A stretch of DNA of 64,000 nucleotides from Desulfurococcales archaeon (GCA_009904015.1 WYEQ01000018.1:1-64000); one strand, 5' to 3'; positions 51,361 through 59,814 are shown, counted from the first letter of the stretch. Program-made: numbers and translations. The notes: generated by a model not told the origin, from the letters alone.

Positions 51361-52047
51361 CTAATATGTAGCGGAATACAACATTATCGGGTCCTTCACG
51401 GATATATTGTATGCGGCGTTCTCGTCTTTCTCTAGTTTTCCGTTCTTGGTCTCCATGTAAATTCTGTTTGTTTTTTCTTCGTCGACGAGACCAATCTTGA
51501 TTTTAAACTTCTTGTTGAGTTCCTCAGCTAGATTTAAGGCTTCATTCATGTTGGATGGCGTCATTCCAATTTTAATGAGTTTTTCTTTAAAGTTGAGTGC
51601 TAGGTACTTCTTGATTAACAGGAACAACCCTTCTCTATTCGTTATCTCAGTGTGTACTAGTAAGTAATTAATTAGCACGGCTACACCATAGTTTCTTTTT
51701 CCAATATCAATCCCTATTATAAGTGAGTCTTGCTTTTCGATGCCCAACATTAGTAGTTTTATTTGCTCAACTACAATGTCAGCTAGTGAAGCATCAATGT
51801 TGCTTGGCAAAGAGAAGGCCATTTTGCCATCGATATTTACTCTTCCTAACTTGTCGCCATCAACGATGAGGAGGTCATGAGGCCTGCACTTCTCATTTAG
51901 GTCACGGGGGATATAGTAAGGGATGTTCTTTTCTTTAAGCTGATTAACCAGTAGATAAAAGCTTCTTGGATTAACACTCTTTACACACACTCTTCGAGGA
52001 ACTCCTATACTCGAATCACCATATCCATGCATAAGTCCCAGTTGCAC
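51361..52047 (-). CDS. RuvC/RNase H-fold-like protein, function unknown
   Basis: 228 residues. From about 108 the sequence follows an RNase H fold: IIGIDIGKRNYGVAVL with D114 on the first strand, GLVDEEKTN (D189, E190, E191) and KDENAAYNI (D208, E209) near the end, the acidic pattern of RuvC/YqgF nucleases. The N-terminal 105 residues (with CVKSVNPRSFYLLVNQLKEKN) are not recognised. It is 98 bases from the IS605-type right end on the same strand, an arrangement like TnpB and its guide RNA, but it lacks the usual TnpB zinc finger. GTG 52047 may be leaderless. Confidence 0.65.
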   Translation of the reverse strand: MQLGLMHGYGDSSIGVPRRVCVKSVNPRSFYLLVNQLKEKNIPYYIPRDLNEKCRPHDLLIVDGDKLGRVNIDGKMAFSLPSNIDASLADIVVEQIKLLMLGIEKQDSLIIGIDIGKRNYGVAVLINYLLVHTEITNREGLFLLIKKYLALNFKEKLIKIGMTPSNMNEALNLAEELNKKFKIKIGLVDEEKTNRIYMETKNGKLEKDENAAYNISVKDPIMLYSATY

Positions 52048-52116
52048 GTAGTATTATTTATTTGCTTGGCTATTAAAAATATTCAATCTGAATGAGACTA
52101 GGAGAATCAGCGTTCT

Positions 52117-52725
52117 ATGAGTCAAGAGGAGATTTGTTGGAATAAAATCATAAATTCTACCATGAATACGTTCAGCGTCGTGTATGGTGAGGCGGCTTCA
52201 GGTAAAACATCTTTTGTTCTAAGCCTCGCGAAAAGATGGCTTGATAAACAAACCATTGGTTATCTAAATACTGAGGGGGAAATAAACTCAGTTAGGGTTT
52301 TACAGATCTTGGGGAATCATGCTAGATACCTATACGTAGAGGTCAAGGATATTATTAGTGAGTTATTTGGTGTAATGGAGCTAGACAATCTAGGCGTGAA
52401 TATAATGTTGATTGACAGCGTTAATTCTCTGTATCGATTAGAAATGGCAATAGACGAAAGAATGGCATCTATAGCTTTTTCTTTTATCTTAGCGTTGCTT
52501 AAGAAGTTATCTATGAATAAGAAAACCATAATAGCCACATCGCAAGTAGCAATGGAGGAGGGAGTACCGTCGGGCCTGGTTTTCATTAAGCGCTATGCCG
52601 ATAATTTGATAAGGATACATAAAAGCGAAAGAGACTCATCAAGAATTATATATATAAACGACGTTTACTTTGGGAAAGGACTGATCGAGGATAAAGGGTT
52701 TAGGTGGATTAGTTGCCAAGCCTGA
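52117..52725 (+). CDS. RadA paralogue (RecA-superfamily ATPase)
   Basis: 202 residues, a RecA core without DNA-binding HhH region. Walker A is GEAASGKTS (about 24-32), Walker B is NIMLIDSVN near 108, and a Ser/Thr-Q sensor TSQVAM lies near 145. Archaeal paralogues of this size regulate RadA during homologous recombination and often interact with SWIM proteins such as the one at 7132. It is coupled (13-base overlap) to the CDP-archaeol synthase. Confidence 0.85.
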   Translation: MSQEEICWNKIINSTMNTFSVVYGEAASGKTSFVLSLAKRWLDKQTIGYLNTEGEINSVRVLQILGNHARYLYVEVKDIISELFGVMELDNLGVNIMLIDSVNSLYRLEMAIDERMASIAFSFILALLKKLSMNKKTIIATSQVAMEEGVPSGLVFIKRYADNLIRIHKSERDSSRIIYINDVYFGKGLIEDKGFRWISCQA

Positions 52726-53237
52726 TAAAGCTATTCTTATTGCTATATCTCCCAGCAATGATTGCTAATGGTACGCCTGTAGTAGTGATGAGAGGTAGGA
52801 AGGGTCATCCAATCGATTTTGGAAAATACTTCATTGACGGAAAAAGAATACTTGGTGATTCAAAAACAATTGAAGGGGTTCTTGCAGGCATAGTGGCGGG
52901 AGGGGTGTCAGGTCTTCTGCTGGGGTTATTATATATGGGGGAATACTACTTTGAAAACATACTTTTAACGAGTTTTACAAGTTCGTTTGGAGCAATGATA
53001 GGCGATCTTCTCAAGTCATTCTTTAAAAGGAGACTGGGTATAGAGAGCGGAGGAAAAATGCCTGTCGCTGACCAGCTGGACTTCTACTTGGGGGCTAATT
53101 TATTCCTGCTAGTTGTGCCAGGAGCAATCAAGCCAAACGTGCCCGTTTTCTTGTTAGGATTGTTGGTTGTCCCTCTTCTTCATGTTATTACAAATAGACT
53201 TGCTTTTCGTGCCGGACTGAAAAAAGTTCCTTACTGA
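52713..53237 (+). CDS. carS: CDP-archaeol synthase
   Basis: 174-residue membrane CTP-transferase that activates unsaturated archaetidic acid for polar head-group attachment. PAMIANGTPVVV, PIDFGKYFIDGKRILGDSKTIEG and the C-terminal FGAMIGDLLKSFFKRRLGI, with DQLDFYLGA, match CarS (DUF46); four or five membrane helices. TTG 52713 has GGTGGAT upstream. Its 3' end overlaps the convergent nop10 gene by seven bases. Confidence 0.94.
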   Translation: MPSLIKLFLLLYLPAMIANGTPVVVMRGRKGHPIDFGKYFIDGKRILGDSKTIEGVLAGIVAGGVSGLLLGLLYMGEYYFENILLTSFTSSFGAMIGDLLKSFFKRRLGIESGGKMPVADQLDFYLGANLFLLVVPGAIKPNVPVFLLGLLVVPLLHVITNRLAFRAGLKKVPY

Positions 53238-53392
53238 AAAGTTTTTCTGGCCCTTACTCTGTAAGCTACATACCTATCTTGCGGCGAGAATCTTGGTGGG
53301 TAAGGAACTACTGTTTGGGAGCCACATATGGGGCAGCTCTCTCTCATAGTATATTTAGAGCAACGTATACATTTTCTCAGTAACCAGACCAT
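53231..53392 (-). CDS. nop10: H/ACA RNP protein Nop10
   Basis: A 53-residue protein, too short for common ORF cut-offs. The zinc ribbon uses C8, C11, C20 and C23 (RKCIRCSKYTMRESCPICG), followed by PPRFSPQDRYVAYR, the conserved Nop10 hook. Nop10 holds Cbf5 and L7Ae on H/ACA guide RNAs for pseudouridylation. ATG 53392 has GAGGT upstream. It follows aIF2alpha by five bases, completing the conserved archaeal order L44e, S27e, aIF2alpha, Nop10. Confidence 0.95.
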   Translation of the reverse strand: MVWLLRKCIRCSKYTMRESCPICGSQTVVPYPPRFSPQDRYVAYRVRARKTFQ

Positions 53393-53397
53393 TTCTT

Positions 53398-54192
53398 TTA
53401 CCTCTTGAATTCAAACTGAACTCCTAACTTTCTCGCAGTAGCTTCAGCTTGTTTTACAACCTGCATCAATATTTTCTCGGCTGTTTTATAATCTTCAGCC
53501 GATACATCTATTCTGTATCGAGGAGCACCAACAGTGTATATCCTTATTTCCACAGAGTTCGAGGATTGTTGCAGCATTGATAAAAGTACTTCTCTGATTT
53601 TATTGACTCCATTACCATCTAGGCTCCTTAGAATCACGTATCCCGTAACGGTTACTTTCTTTGTTTCAAATCGCTTCTGTATCTCTTCCATTAGAGCCTT
53701 GATCCATTCCTCAGGCACACCTGCCTCACGTAGAACCTGAGGACCTTCCTGCGAGGCTTTTTCCATGGCGAAGTATATATCACCATAGGTATCCTCTAGC
53801 TTCCATCCCACTTGTTGGTAGGCCTCATCAACGGATTTATTGAGCTTCTGAGCAACTATCTCCAGTATCTTGTGTGCTTTTTGTTTTTGCTTGTATTCTA
53901 GAAGCTTCTTCTTTCTTTCATCATCGTAAACTCTCTTAGTAGATATATCTATCTGCATCTTAGCTTTGTTTACCCTGATAACCTTGCCTACAACCTTCAT
54001 CCCTTCTCTCAGAACATCCCTTATGTCCTTTACCCACTTTGTCGTTATCTCGCTCCAAGGTAGGAATGCTCTTATGTCATTGTATTCGTCAAGGGTCACG
54101 TATGCCCCGTAATCAAATATTTCCCTTACAGTAGCGATTACAAGCTCATTTACGTCTGGTAACTGTTTTCTCTGCTTCATTGTTTTTCCCAT
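53398..54192 (-). CDS. Translation initiation factor aIF2 alpha subunit
   Basis: About 264 residues. An S1 OB-fold comes first (ELVIATVREIFDYGAYVTLDEY), then the helical domain with WKLEDTYGDIYFAMEKASQEG and the C-terminal alpha/beta domain that binds the gamma subunit (RIDVSAEDYKTAEKILMQV). The heterotrimer delivers initiator tRNA. ATG 54192 (MGKTMKQRK) is favoured; ATG 54180 is possible and the longer frame to 54225 is not supported. Member of the L44e-S27e-aIF2alpha-Nop10 operon. Confidence 0.95.
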   Translation of the reverse strand: MGKTMKQRKQLPDVNELVIATVREIFDYGAYVTLDEYNDIRAFLPWSEITTKWVKDIRDVLREGMKVVGKVIRVNKAKMQIDISTKRVYDDERKKKLLEYKQKQKAHKILEIVAQKLNKSVDEAYQQVGWKLEDTYGDIYFAMEKASQEGPQVLREAGVPEEWIKALMEEIQKRFETKKVTVTGYVILRSLDGNGVNKIREVLLSMLQQSSNSVEIRIYTVGAPRYRIDVSAEDYKTAEKILMQVVKQAEATARKLGVQFEFKR

Positions 54193-54255
54193 TATTTTAA
54201 GTCTAAAAAGAACATAATATAACATTTTTTTGTTTGCTCAAAAACTTATCTATGC

Positions 54256-54453
54256 TCAGTAAAGTATCCTTACGATTTGTCCATTCAGCTTTGCTTTTCC
54301 ACCGGTTGGAGTCACAAGCTGAGTTCCACAAATTATGCATCTAGCAGGGAAAGTTGCATGCGAAAATACAACTTGTTCATTACCACAGTTGGGGCATCTA
54401 ACAACTAGAAATTTCGATTTAGGCTCTGGAATTAGTAAGTGTCTTTTCTTCAT
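54256..54453 (-). CDS. rps27e: Ribosomal protein S27e
   Basis: 65-residue zinc-ribbon protein of the small subunit. The four Cys are in [24 protein letters not shown], with the flanking KFLVVRCP and [11 protein letters not shown] typical of S27e. One base separates its start from the L44e stop, and it lies 63 bases ahead of aIF2alpha. Confidence 0.97.
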   Translation of the reverse strand: MKKRHLLIPEPKSKFLVVRCPNCGNEQVVFSHATFPARCIICGTQLVTPTGGKAKLNGQIVRILY

Positions 54454-54454
54454 T

Positions 54455-54739
54455 TTAGCCGGCCTCCATTATCTCAAGTTTCTTTAGCCTTATACCCCTT
54501 CTATGGGAGATATATCCACAAACAGAGCATTTGAGCTTTAATACCTGTTTCTTCGTTGTTTTCGCAAATCTCTTCTGCTCCGGTTTTCTCTTTGATCCAT
54601 ATCCTTCTTGTTTTCTTCTATATCTTCTTTCGCCTTCCGCCAGTGCTCTTCTTTTTCCAGCCTTATATAGCATTACAGAGTGCTCAGTGTGCTTTCTGCA
54701 TCTAGGGCAGTACGTCGTTATTTTTTTCGGAACTTTCAT
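54455..54739 (-). CDS. rpl44e: Ribosomal protein L44e
   Basis: 94 residues: [20 protein letters not shown] holds the first Cys pair and [18 protein letters not shown] the second, which together bind zinc. The basic middle with [25 protein letters not shown] contacts the tRNA E-site rRNA. ATG 54739 is the start, preceded by GGTGCGTGATT; the frame extends upstream to 54805 but those residues are not conserved. First gene of the S27e/aIF2alpha/Nop10 operon. Confidence 0.97.
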   Translation of the reverse strand: MKVPKKITTYCPRCRKHTEHSVMLYKAGKRRALAEGERRYRRKQEGYGSKRKPEQKRFAKTTKKQVLKLKCSVCGYISHRRGIRLKKLEIMEAG

Positions 54740-54814
54740 AATCACGCACCGCTCAGTTACATTGCTATTTTCTTTTGGTTTTAATAAGCATTTCTCTAGG
54801 AGCATTACTTGAAA

Positions 54815-55249
54815 TTAAGCAATAAAGTTACAGTCCACGTATCCCCCAAAGACCAATGGCAAAAACATTTCGAAGGGGACAGTCGCTACGCTATGGTTCT
54901 CTACAACTATTGAACCTAGTAAAAAGCTGTTTCTGACCATACAGTTTACAAGCTTTTTATCCTTAATCTCAATAATGCTTAAGAAAGGATTCATTATTCT
55001 TGATAGAAAAACACTTAGTCTAGCATGAATCTCCTCTGAGTATTTATCCATCAGCTTGTCCACAGTTTCTATAGAGCCTTGAAGCTCTTTTTTCTTGATG
55101 CTCCTCTTAGTGTACTCCAAGCATATCTCGCGTCTAATAGGGTCCAGCACGACCGGTTTCTCAGGATCAACACATAAGTTACATAGTTCGTTAAACGTGC
55201 TGGAGTTTAATATAAATTCAGTGCCGCTACTAGTAATGGGCTGACCCAT
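54815..55249 (-). CDS. Probable GINS subunit (Gins15/Gins51-like)
   Basis: 144 residues. The N-terminal two-thirds are helical, with RREICLEYTKRSIKKKELQ and KYSEEIHARLSVFLSRIMNPFLSII. The last 35 residues (VENHSVATVPFEMFLPLVFGGYVDC) resemble the small GINS B domain, with a T-x-P and G-x-(V/A) end. Sulfolobus has the order PCNA, PriS, Gins15, which matches this spot after pcna and priS. Alone, the sequence likeness is modest, so the call rests partly on context. Confidence 0.55.
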   Translation of the reverse strand: MGQPITSSGTEFILNSSTFNELCNLCVDPEKPVVLDPIRREICLEYTKRSIKKKELQGSIETVDKLMDKYSEEIHARLSVFLSRIMNPFLSIIEIKDKKLVNCMVRNSFLLGSIVVENHSVATVPFEMFLPLVFGGYVDCNFIA

Positions 55250-55512
55250 ACTTAATCACTCGTGATATATTCTTCATGTATTACTTAAATGTTACGTTAC
55301 GTTCAGCGAATCCGTTTGTCACCTAATATTAAACAAGCGTGGTTTTACTTTTTTTGATTAACACAATGATTTTTGTTCTTTAATATTAATATTAGCTAGC
55401 ATCGATATAAATTTTCCAAAAACTAGTTGTTCGTGGAGAAAAGCTAATTTGTACTTGTTTTCCGTTGAATAGTCTTTTATTAAAATCTTTGTTTCAATCT
55501 CATGGACGTTTT

Positions 55513-56649
55513 TCAAGGTAGTCTGGCTAGACCTCTAAGTAGCAGAAATATAGCGTAGCAATGCTCTATGGTCGTTTTCTCGTTTTTCTTTAGGTCAATT
55601 GATTTATCAAATATCGTGATATCGCTCAAGTCTACTAATGGAATAATAGTTGTTTTCCCCTTAAATGGAGAAATATCGCATGAAAGCTGGAAGCTAGATA
55701 AATTCTCTGGCGATAGCACTATTGAGGGTAAACCTGTTTTTCCATGCAGACTTCCAGGTATCCTAACTAGTCTATGAATATCCATGGTTACTTTTTCATC
55801 TATGTATATAATGGTCTCTTTCACCAACTCATCAACGTTAAACTCTATGCCCATGAGAATTAGGTCATTTATAGTGTACCTTTTATTTACATCTAGCTTG
55901 TACTTATTGTAAGCCTCCCATCCTATTCTTCCTCTCCACCCACCATCAGCTGGGTGAGGAATGTACCTGGATCTTTCTCTTCTTCCGCCCCTAGGGATGT
56001 TAAGTAAATTAAGGTCGAGGCCTAGCCCCTTTATGTAGGAAGCTATTTCTCTCCTCTCATCGCTTGAGAGCTTCATGCATTCTTTATCACACGTTACTCT
56101 AACGTGGAAACCACGATTACCAGTAAAAGTTACAGTGATTTGCGTGAACCCGAAGTCCCTTTTCAGAACATCTATTAGTTTAATTGTCTGATTAGCAGCT
56201 TTAGACAAGCATTCTTGGCTTATGCTCTCAGCTTCAACTATGTTTTTTGAGCCGCATCGAGGGCATTCCTTTATTCCTGGGTACGAAAAGCCACAATCTA
56301 GGCAGACATTCTTTATAATTCCTTCGCATCCAGGCAGAGCATCGGCGTCAATATCAAACAGTAGTTCGCTACCTAGCCATACCTTTTGCTCCATATCTTT
56401 TAGATGGGGAAATAGAAAAAGAGCTGAAGAGTAAAACGCGTTAGCAGGGGTATTTTCCACTAGGTATCTTCTGACTTCTTGTTCTGAACGAAAAGATAAG
56501 TGCCTTACATAAGTGTCTTTTCCGAGAGGTTGAAAAGCAAATTCTCTTTTATCTAAATCGCTTGGCAGAAAAATGGTTGCCCTTGAGTAATAGGTCTTGA
56601 ATAGCTTAGATATATATAGAAATGACTTACTCTGCTCTTGGAGCGACAT
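55513..56649 (-). CDS. priS: DNA primase small (catalytic) subunit
   Basis: 378 residues. The catalytic Asp pair is D99/D101 (LLFDIDADALPGC), the zinc motif is CLDCGFSYPGIKECPRCG, and FTGNRGFHVRV, HPADGGWRGRIGWEAYNK and VTMDIHRLVRIPGSLHGKTGL are hallmark primase segments. PriS synthesises primers with PriL, which is not in the window. ATG 56649 lies 23 bases inside pcna, the expected overlap. The gap of 263 bases to the GINS-like gene contains no gene. Confidence 0.96.
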   Translation of the reverse strand: MSLQEQSKSFLYISKLFKTYYSRATIFLPSDLDKREFAFQPLGKDTYVRHLSFRSEQEVRRYLVENTPANAFYSSALFLFPHLKDMEQKVWLGSELLFDIDADALPGCEGIIKNVCLDCGFSYPGIKECPRCGSKNIVEAESISQECLSKAANQTIKLIDVLKRDFGFTQITVTFTGNRGFHVRVTCDKECMKLSSDERREIASYIKGLGLDLNLLNIPRGGRRERSRYIPHPADGGWRGRIGWEAYNKYKLDVNKRYTINDLILMGIEFNVDELVKETIIYIDEKVTMDIHRLVRIPGSLHGKTGLPSIVLSPENLSSFQLSCDISPFKGKTTIIPLVDLSDITIFDKSIDLKKNEKTTIEHCYAIFLLLRGLARLP

Positions 56650-57361
56650 AAGTTGTAAACCAAGCTCCATCAGCAAGTTCATAGGTCAATTTCAAGGGCA
56701 TATCATTGGAGAACTGTATCCTCACAGTATCAGCAACCTTGCTTAAGGGCAGAAAAGCATCTATGTATTCATAGCTATAGATTGAGCGCTGAGGCTCCTC
56801 AACCAAGCTTGAAATTATGCCTGACTCAGGGGTTAACTCGATTATAGCTTTAGCTGTTTCCCCTTCATTAAATAGAATTAATTTTTCATTATCCGCTTCA
56901 AGCCCCAAGATTTCTCCTACAGGCTCTATATCCTTGACTGATTCCTGGAAAATCGAGGAAGCCAGCCTAACATCAACCTTGAAGGGGGCTTTTATCTCGC
57001 CTATCTCAGCGTATTCAAGTGATATCAAGGGCTCATAGAAAATCCTTTGAAACCTCCCCTCAAAGGTTATTTTGAGCTTATCTCCAGCCAGCTCCATTAC
57101 CAAGCTATCCTTTTTACCGGCTCTCCTGAAAACCCTGGCCAGCTCCTCAATATTGAGTGGAATTCTCACCTCTCCAGTAACTTCATATTCAGAGAAAGAG
57201 TCTTTTGGAAAGTACATATCAATCATTACGACATGGCTTGGATCAAGTGCTCTGAACCTCACACCATCCTCGCTAAAAATAAAGACCCCTTCTTTAATGA
57301 GTTCTTTCAGCCCTGATACTATGTACCTCCAGACATGACCAGCGCCGTATCTTACCTTCAT
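56627..57361 (-). CDS. pcn: DNA sliding clamp PCNA
   Basis: 244 residues, the normal length. Two similar halves make the clamp. VRFRALDPSHVVMIDMYFPKDSF is the N-terminal centre-loop region, and the C-terminal PLKLTYELADGAWFTTYVAPRAE carries the end of the clamp. The ring tethers polymerase, ligase and Fen1. Crenarchaea usually carry two or three PCNA genes; only this one is in the window. ATG 57361, upstream of and overlapping priS. Confidence 0.96.
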   Translation of the reverse strand: MKVRYGAGHVWRYIVSGLKELIKEGVFIFSEDGVRFRALDPSHVVMIDMYFPKDSFSEYEVTGEVRIPLNIEELARVFRRAGKKDSLVMELAGDKLKITFEGRFQRIFYEPLISLEYAEIGEIKAPFKVDVRLASSIFQESVKDIEPVGEILGLEADNEKLILFNEGETAKAIIELTPESGIISSLVEEPQRSIYSYEYIDAFLPLSKVADTVRIQFSNDMPLKLTYELADGAWFTTYVAPRAE

Positions 57362-57407
57362 TCACATTACACCATTAATTAATTGTTAATTAATGCTGAA
57401 TAAGTAT

Positions 57408-57587
57408 TTATTTATCGGTTTTTCCTGTTTGCTGAAGTATTCTATGCAGTGATAGAGATATTAAATAAGCTTTTTTGATATTAATCCATGATGATATAGT
57501 GATAGGTGTTCTGGAAATAGCTTCAGCCAGCTCGTCGGCAAGGTCTTGTGCCAATGCTTTTAGAATTTCGATTTCTTCTTTACTCAT
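57408..57587 (-). CDS. Small helical protein, function unknown
   Basis: 59 residues (EEIEILKALAQDLADELAEAI, then INIKKAYLISLSLHRIL), two likely amphipathic helices. ATG 57587 overlaps the TFS stop region by eight bases, so it is coupled to TFS; the frame reaches 57644 without a better start. I do not recognise it. Its position between tfs and pcna suggests a small regulator or subunit, which cannot be tested from sequence. Confidence 0.55.
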   Translation of the reverse strand: MSKEEIEILKALAQDLADELAEAISRTPITISSWINIKKAYLISLSLHRILQQTGKTDK

Positions 57588-57918
57588 ATTCTCTCCAGAC
57601 GTGTCCACACTTGGTGCACCTGTAAAACCTAGTGGGCGGCTCATCAGCTCTTCTGGTTTGTAGAACCCACCAGTATGCCTCGTCGTTTCCGCATTTTGGG
57701 CAAATCACTCCTTTAATCTTCGGTAATGTTTCTTCTTTGTTTGATGATTCCACTAGTATTGTTTTTTCTTTGGGGCTGTGCTTTATCTCCTCTTTATAGG
57801 CTATTATTTGCGTGTTTTGAGTTTCTTCTACGTAGCCACATTTTGGGCATTTAAGCACTTTTTTATCCCCGATTTTTGTTACCTTCATTAAGCTTCCACA
57901 TTTTGGGCAGAAATGCAT
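57580..57918 (-). CDS. tfs: Transcript-cleavage factor TFS
   Basis: 112 residues, the archaeal TFIIS/Rpb9-like factor. The N-terminal ribbon has CPKCG and CPKCGY (residues 4-27). The C-terminal ribbon CPKCGNDEAYWWVLQTRRADEPPTRFYRCTKCGHVW carries the ADE-P hairpin that enters the polymerase secondary channel and activates cleavage of stalled RNA. The gene overlaps the unknown gene upstream by 31 bases. Confidence 0.96.
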   Translation of the reverse strand: MHFCPKCGSLMKVTKIGDKKVLKCPKCGYVEETQNTQIIAYKEEIKHSPKEKTILVESSNKEETLPKIKGVICPKCGNDEAYWWVLQTRRADEPPTRFYRCTKCGHVWREYE

Positions 57919-58214
57919 GTGTCTTCACCTGATAGCTTCTTTAATGATTGTATGATGTCATAAGCGAGGTTATAGAGTTCCGCATTATATACTTGTGATG
58001 CGTTGAGGATTTTAAATTCTGCTGGTAAATCGGAACCCTGTAAATAGTAAACTTTTCTTGTTTGTTTAAAAGCACTGTCGTTCTGTATGCGATTAATAAA
58101 GTCTTGGCCGGAACATCCAATATATACCTTCTCGAATGCACTTTTTCTAAGAAGAAATCCCACAACAAAGTTGTTCTTTGAAAAAAGAAAGAGAACTCTG
58201 CTTTCCTTCTTCAT
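57888..58214 (-). CDS. Hypothetical protein between rpoL and tfs
   Basis: 108 residues, beginning KKESRVLFLFSKNNFVVGFLLRK, with KVYIGCSGQDFINRI, KVYYLQGSDLPAEFKILNAS and a helical, Ser-rich C-terminus. The pattern suggests a small alpha/beta fold; the family is not recognised. ATG 58214 is three bases downstream of the rpoL stop, and its end overlaps tfs by 31 bases, so it belongs to the transcription-factor operon. Confidence 0.6.
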   Translation of the reverse strand: MKKESRVLFLFSKNNFVVGFLLRKSAFEKVYIGCSGQDFINRIQNDSAFKQTRKVYYLQGSDLPAEFKILNASQVYNAELYNLAYDIIQSLKKLSGEDTCISAQNVEA

Positions 58215-58217
58215 TCT

Positions 58218-58496
58218 TTACAGCGCTTTCTCAATTTCTTTCTCAATTTCATCTAGTTTGTTTTTTAGTCTCTCAACAGCTTTTTCTAATATATCAAATG
58301 GTGAATAACCCTCTTTTGTCTTAACATAGAGCTTGATGACGTTTTTCAATGGGTGCTCCTGAACATAGTAAGCCACGTCGACCTCCTCCATTAATAATAG
58401 CTCTTTTGATAGCATTGAGCCAAGAGTGTGTGTTTCGCCCTCTATCTCTATTTCCAGCTCGTTTTGCGATGGTACATTTATGCTTATAATCTTCAT
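58218..58496 (-). CDS. rpoL: RNA polymerase subunit L (Rpb11-like)
   Basis: 92 residues; assembles with subunit D as the alpha-like platform of RNA polymerase. ELEIEIEGETHTLGSMLSKELL, VAYYVQEHPLKN and the terminal coiled-coil ALERLKNKLDE-like helix (AVERLKNKLDEIEKEIEK) are typical. ATG 58496, separated by 94 bases from the DUF2067 gene upstream. Confidence 0.96.
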   Translation of the reverse strand: MKIISINVPSQNELEIEIEGETHTLGSMLSKELLLMEEVDVAYYVQEHPLKNVIKLYVKTKEGYSPFDILEKAVERLKNKLDEIEKEIEKAL

Positions 58497-58590
58497 GTTT
58501 CACCACTTTGTAAATTAGCTTTCTATACTTTTGGTTAGTTACGATTATAAAAGTTTGTACGATGATTCCTTGACTTTAAGCCACTTCGTG

Positions 58591-59211
58591 CTATATTTCG
58601 TCAATTACGCTTAGATTCATTTTCATTAGTGCATCGTAAGCCGATTGGGGATTAACATTTAGAGTGTACTTCTCATCTATTTTTTTGAAAACGCCTCGTC
58701 TCTCTCCTATTTTCGCTACAGTGTCCAGGTCTAAATCAAAAATTACTGATATAACAGTCGCGACTCTCCTAGCGGCTCCAGAAAAACGTTCTTTCGCTAA
58801 GATATAGTTGTCAAAAAGCTTCTTGGCATACTCTGTTAGTGTTTGGTAATTTATCTTGACTTTTACTTCGTTGTCGCTTTCATCGAACGGTATCCCTAAC
58901 AGCCTCAAAGTATCTGTCAGCAGGTCAACGCTGAGGGGAAAACCCAGTACAGAGGCTATTTTATCCTTCGGTATCTGTACTTCGTTGCCACTCGTCATTT
59001 TGTGTTTTTCTATGATTTTTCTGTAAGCAGCCTTCATGAAACTAATGCTTCTCTCAACACTAACAGCGTCGCCGTATAGTTTAACCACGATTTTCGTAGG
59101 ATAAATATCAAGCGATATGAACTGAGACTGGCTTGCTTTCCTAAGCTCTTCCCCAAGGACGTATGGGTCCAGGCCTGATGGTACCTTGAAAACTATCTGC
59201 CTCTTAGTCAT
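58591..59211 (-). CDS. DUF2067 archaeal protein
   Basis: 206 residues, of the archaea-specific family DUF2067, typically found next to csl4 and rpoL. The first 75 residues (IVFKVPSGLDPYVLGEELRK, IVVKLYGDAVSVERSI) look like an ACT- or KH-like alpha/beta domain; the rest is helical and basic, with EVKVKINYQTLTEYAKKLF. Its start abuts the csl4 stop. RNA-linked function is inferred from neighbours. Confidence 0.8.
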   Translation of the reverse strand: MTKRQIVFKVPSGLDPYVLGEELRKASQSQFISLDIYPTKIVVKLYGDAVSVERSISFMKAAYRKIIEKHKMTSGNEVQIPKDKIASVLGFPLSVDLLTDTLRLLGIPFDESDNEVKVKINYQTLTEYAKKLFDNYILAKERFSGAARRVATVISVIFDLDLDTVAKIGERRGVFKKIDEKYTLNVNPQSAYDALMKMNLSVIDEI

Positions 59212-59814
59212 TCAGGGCTTCAACTCTTTTTGCATCATGATGTTGTAGTAGTTTTTCGATACTAATCTACTGAAGCTAGACTTGCATCTTGGACAAACCA
59301 GTTTCCCTTCCCTGAACAGCAATACATGTCCGCAGTACCCACACGATGACAGGATCACTCCTAATCCCGGAGCTTTTGTTGATAGATTATATGGATTATA
59401 ATTATTCATAGTCTTAGCCAGAATCACGTCTCCCACAGCGAATAAATCGTACAACGACTTTACGTACTCTTGGGATACCTGACTTATGTGTAATACACCG
59501 GCGAACGGTCCTGTTGGTATTATTTTTTTGTTATCGTACATCCCAATAATCGTTGCTAATAAGAAATCTGTTCTGATGTTCTGGATTACTCCAACAACAA
59601 CGCTGTTTTCTCTGGGAACAACGTATCTTCTTTTCCTCGTGGGAACAACTTTTATTAGCCTGGCGGCGTTGTCCCAAAAAGGCTTCCCAACGATACTTGC
59701 TCTTATTAGTCCTTTTTCATCATCTACGTAGGTATTTTCTCCAGGAAAGAACTCCTCAATCACGTTTAGTGGTGTTGATGGATAAACCAACTTGTCCTTT
59801 ACGTTATTCTCCAT
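59212..59814 (-). CDS. csl4: Exosome subunit Csl4
   Basis: 200 residues. An N-terminal beta domain (PSTPLNVIEEFFPGENTYVD), an S1 RNA-binding domain (NSVVVGVIQNIRTDFLLATI, GVLHISQVSQEYV) and a C-terminal zinc ribbon (CGYCGHVLLFREGKLVCPRC) match archaeal Csl4, which caps the Rrp41/Rrp42 exosome ring and feeds RNA in. It overlaps the methyltransferase upstream by 11 bases. Confidence 0.95.
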   Translation of the reverse strand: MENNVKDKLVYPSTPLNVIEEFFPGENTYVDDEKGLIRASIVGKPFWDNAARLIKVVPTRKRRYVVPRENSVVVGVIQNIRTDFLLATIIGMYDNKKIIPTGPFAGVLHISQVSQEYVKSLYDLFAVGDVILAKTMNNYNPYNLSTKAPGLGVILSSCGYCGHVLLFREGKLVCPRCKSSFSRLVSKNYYNIMMQKELKP

